From positions 1 to 10,450 of the forward strand of contig JAEPRB010000628.1 of assembly GCA_016758965.1 (NCBI GenBank): 10,450 nucleotides of DNA, written 5' to 3'. The stretch comes from Circinella minor. Its lineage: Eukaryota; Mucoromycota; Mucoromycetes; Mucorales; Lichtheimiaceae. Positions within the stretch are counted from its first letter, which is position 1. Every line of letters begins with the position of its first letter. The notes under the pieces are model-generated. The model did no database searches and had not been told where the DNA came from. It saw nothing but the letters and a program-made list of their open reading frames with translations. This document shows, piece after piece, positions 9,021 to 10,450 of the stretch. A program made the position numbers and the translations under genes.

Positions 9021-10332
9021 TTAATGATGCGGTTGTTGTTGAGCATGAAGAACCGATGATGAAGGCGCTGAACTATAAGGATAGTCATCATAATGTTGTT
9101 GTTGTGGTGGTGGTGGTGCAGAACCTGGAGGAGCTGAAGCTTGTTGTTGTTGTTGTTGATGAGGAGGTGGAGGTAATGATTGATGAGATGGATGATGATT
9201 AGTAAAAGGTGGATAAGATGATGATGATGGTGGAGGTGGTTGATCTTGTCGCATCGTTGAAAAATATTTTGTTTCACTTTCAGGTGGACGTGAAGCATAC
9301 GGTTCGGGATAGTAAGGATTATGGCCCATCATTTCTGTTGTACCGCCAGGTGTCTTATTCTCAGATTCTAATCGGTTACCACCTTGGAAATAAGAGTCTG
9401 ATGATGACGAAGGTCCATACTGTGGTTGTCCTTGGTGTTGCTGAGGATGAGGTGGATGAGATGGATTTTGTGGTTGTTGTTGAGTACCTTGATGAGGTGG
9501 TCCTTGTTGATATCCTACAGCAGGATTGGGAGCATAGCCATAATAAGGGGAGTAAGGTCCCAGATCACTTACGGGTGATGTAGGTAAGCTAAGATATCTT
9601 GGTGGTGGTGGAAGTCGTTCTGCATTTCCTCCTCCTGCACCTGGAGGTGGAGGTGGAGGTGGTGGTGGAGGCATTCCAACAGCTGCAGCTGCAGCAGCAG
9701 CAGCAGCAGAATCTTCTGGTGGACCACCACTACCAGCAGCAGTGGCCGCTGTCATATTATGACGATAACGAGTATGAGAATCTGCATAGTGACCTGGACT
9801 TCGGCCACGAACAACCAATGGTGCGGAATGACATGTTGCCACACGAATTTCTTCCCCTTGACTTGTATTTGCAAATAGATCAATGACAATTTCATAATAC
9901 TGTTGTGCAGCACGTCGTTTTCCATTATTTGCTGTAGCAGTCTTAAATTGCATACGTTCGAATGTAACGATATGGTGACTTGAACCGACAGAAGCCAAAT
10001 GTAAATTACCACCAGCACGAACAGGTTGAGGTTTAGGTATCATTTGGGGGCCCTTGTCTCGCTTCGGCGTGTGTTGCACTAATTCGATTTTTTTGTCTGC
10101 ATTGTTTGAGACACATGCACTAACCCCAATTGAGAAGTAATCAACTTGGTGGAGTTCTTGCTCAGATTTACGCAGTAAGCAAGGTACTTCAGGACCTTGT
10201 AAAAGATAATTGATACCATGAACATCAAATGTACCACTGACTTGAAAATAGTTGCGTCGATAACATGCCCAATCTTGATCTGCTCGAAAAAATCCACGGT
10301 CCATCTTTGCATGAAGTTGAACTTGATACACC
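9021..10332 (-). CDS. Ndt80/PhoG-like DNA-binding transcription factor, large last exon (5' partial)
   Basis: This exon encodes 436 residues ending in TAA. Residues 1 to about 192 match the Ndt80/PhoG (Vib-1, XprG) DNA-binding domain: KMDRGFFRADQDWACYRRNY near the start, then HIVTFERMQFKTATANNGKR, QQYYEIVIDLFA and VVRGRSPGHY at the domain's end. Members of this family are nuclear regulators of meiosis, nutrient response, secreted proteases or cell death in other fungi; which role applies here cannot be read from sequence. After the domain come 9 Ala (209-217), 10 Pro (221-230) and a Pro/Gln/Ser/His-rich, probably disordered tail. The reading frame opens at a GTG (10331), but this is not a start: a pyrimidine-rich stretch ending TTTAG lies just before it, and conserved domain residues (YQVQLHAK) begin at once. 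The first internal ATG (10304) would cut into the domain. The true start is therefore in an exon outside the window. No intron is needed inside the exon. The family call is firm; the exact acceptor base is an inference. Confidence 0.93.
9642..9707 (-). repeat. Poly-Ala and poly-Pro coding runs in the Ndt80-like gene
   Basis: Nine alanine codons (9681-9707, a GCT/GCA-type triplet run) are followed after Val-Gly-Met by ten proline codons (9642-9671). Such triplet runs commonly vary in length between strains and form a flexible linker just after the DNA-binding domain. Confidence 0.9.
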
Positions 10333-10450
10333 CTAAAGTCTTAAATAGGTTAATCCTAATAAATTTAAGTATATAACAATGGGTAATCAGCAGATTATAA
10401 ATATATCATTTAAAGATATTTATTTTAATCTCAGAGACTACATGTAGTGC
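10333..10450 (-). other. Intron 3' part upstream of the Ndt80-like exon
   Basis: Read on the minus strand, this AT-rich stretch has stops in all useful frames. It ends with a branch-point-like ATTAACC about 20 bases before GACTTTAG, directly in front of the conserved domain. It is best read as the 3' part of an intron whose donor may lie outside the window. A GTAGTC close to the window edge is a weak possible donor. Confidence 0.6.

Noticed and set aside
9567..9572. GTAAGT inside the Ndt80-like exon, a perfect donor-like string.
   Set aside because: It encodes Val-Ser in a frame that continues smoothly in the same Pro/Tyr/Gln-rich style, so no intron is needed.
9014..9886. Several long frames on both strands overlapping the Ndt80-like gene, rich in Val, His, Asn or Leu.
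   Set aside because: They are shadows of the triplet repeats in the real coding strand and show no family resemblance.
1..10450. CRISPR arrays, tRNA genes and bacterial-type operons or ribosome binding sites.
   Set aside because: No regularly spaced repeats or convincing cloverleaf sequences were seen, and the intron-bearing, gene-poor layout is eukaryotic.

Overview
The window looks like nuclear DNA of a filamentous fungus, most likely Mucoromycota and probably Mucorales. Three things point there. The DNA is very AT-rich with long non-coding stretches. Short introns have GTAAGT- or GTACGT-type donors and pyrimidine-rich TAG acceptors. The single convincing gene encodes an Ndt80/PhoG-type DNA-binding domain of the kind found in early-diverging fungi. 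The order-level placement is inference from residue pattern; no search was run.

Layout from the right end: 9021-10332 (minus) is the large last exon of an Ndt80-like transcription factor. Its upstream exon(s) lie beyond the window edge. It has an N-terminal DNA-binding domain, then poly-Ala and poly-Pro runs and a Pro/Gln/Ser/His-rich tail. From 8232 to 9020 is AT-rich intergenic DNA. From 5625 to 8228 (minus) is a decayed, multi-exon protein-coding gene that can be followed across five exon blocks. It carries in-frame stops, frameshifts and recognisable introns. An 895-bp TIR-bearing, non-autonomous transposon-like element (6531-7425), full of GGTTC/GAACC repeats, sits between two of its exons. 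Its 3' end runs into a second inverted-repeat element (5213-5670).

The left half has no intact gene. Minus-strand coding remnants lie between about 4065 and 2498, in a patch that is less AT-rich than its surroundings. A small non-autonomous element with hAT features, including an exact 8-bp target duplication, lies at 1239-1589. The rest (1-1230, 1598-2497, about 4066-5212) is AT-rich intergenic DNA with homopolymer runs.

Overall this is a repeat-rich, gene-poor region next to one conserved regulatory gene. The best candidate for something undescribed is the decayed gene family at 5625-8228. Its C-terminal part shows an arrangement resembling a PD-(D/E)XK nuclease motif, and an ExK-like motif recurs in the remnant at 2498-2866. 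Both copies here look dead, so the system itself would have to be studied in intact relatives.
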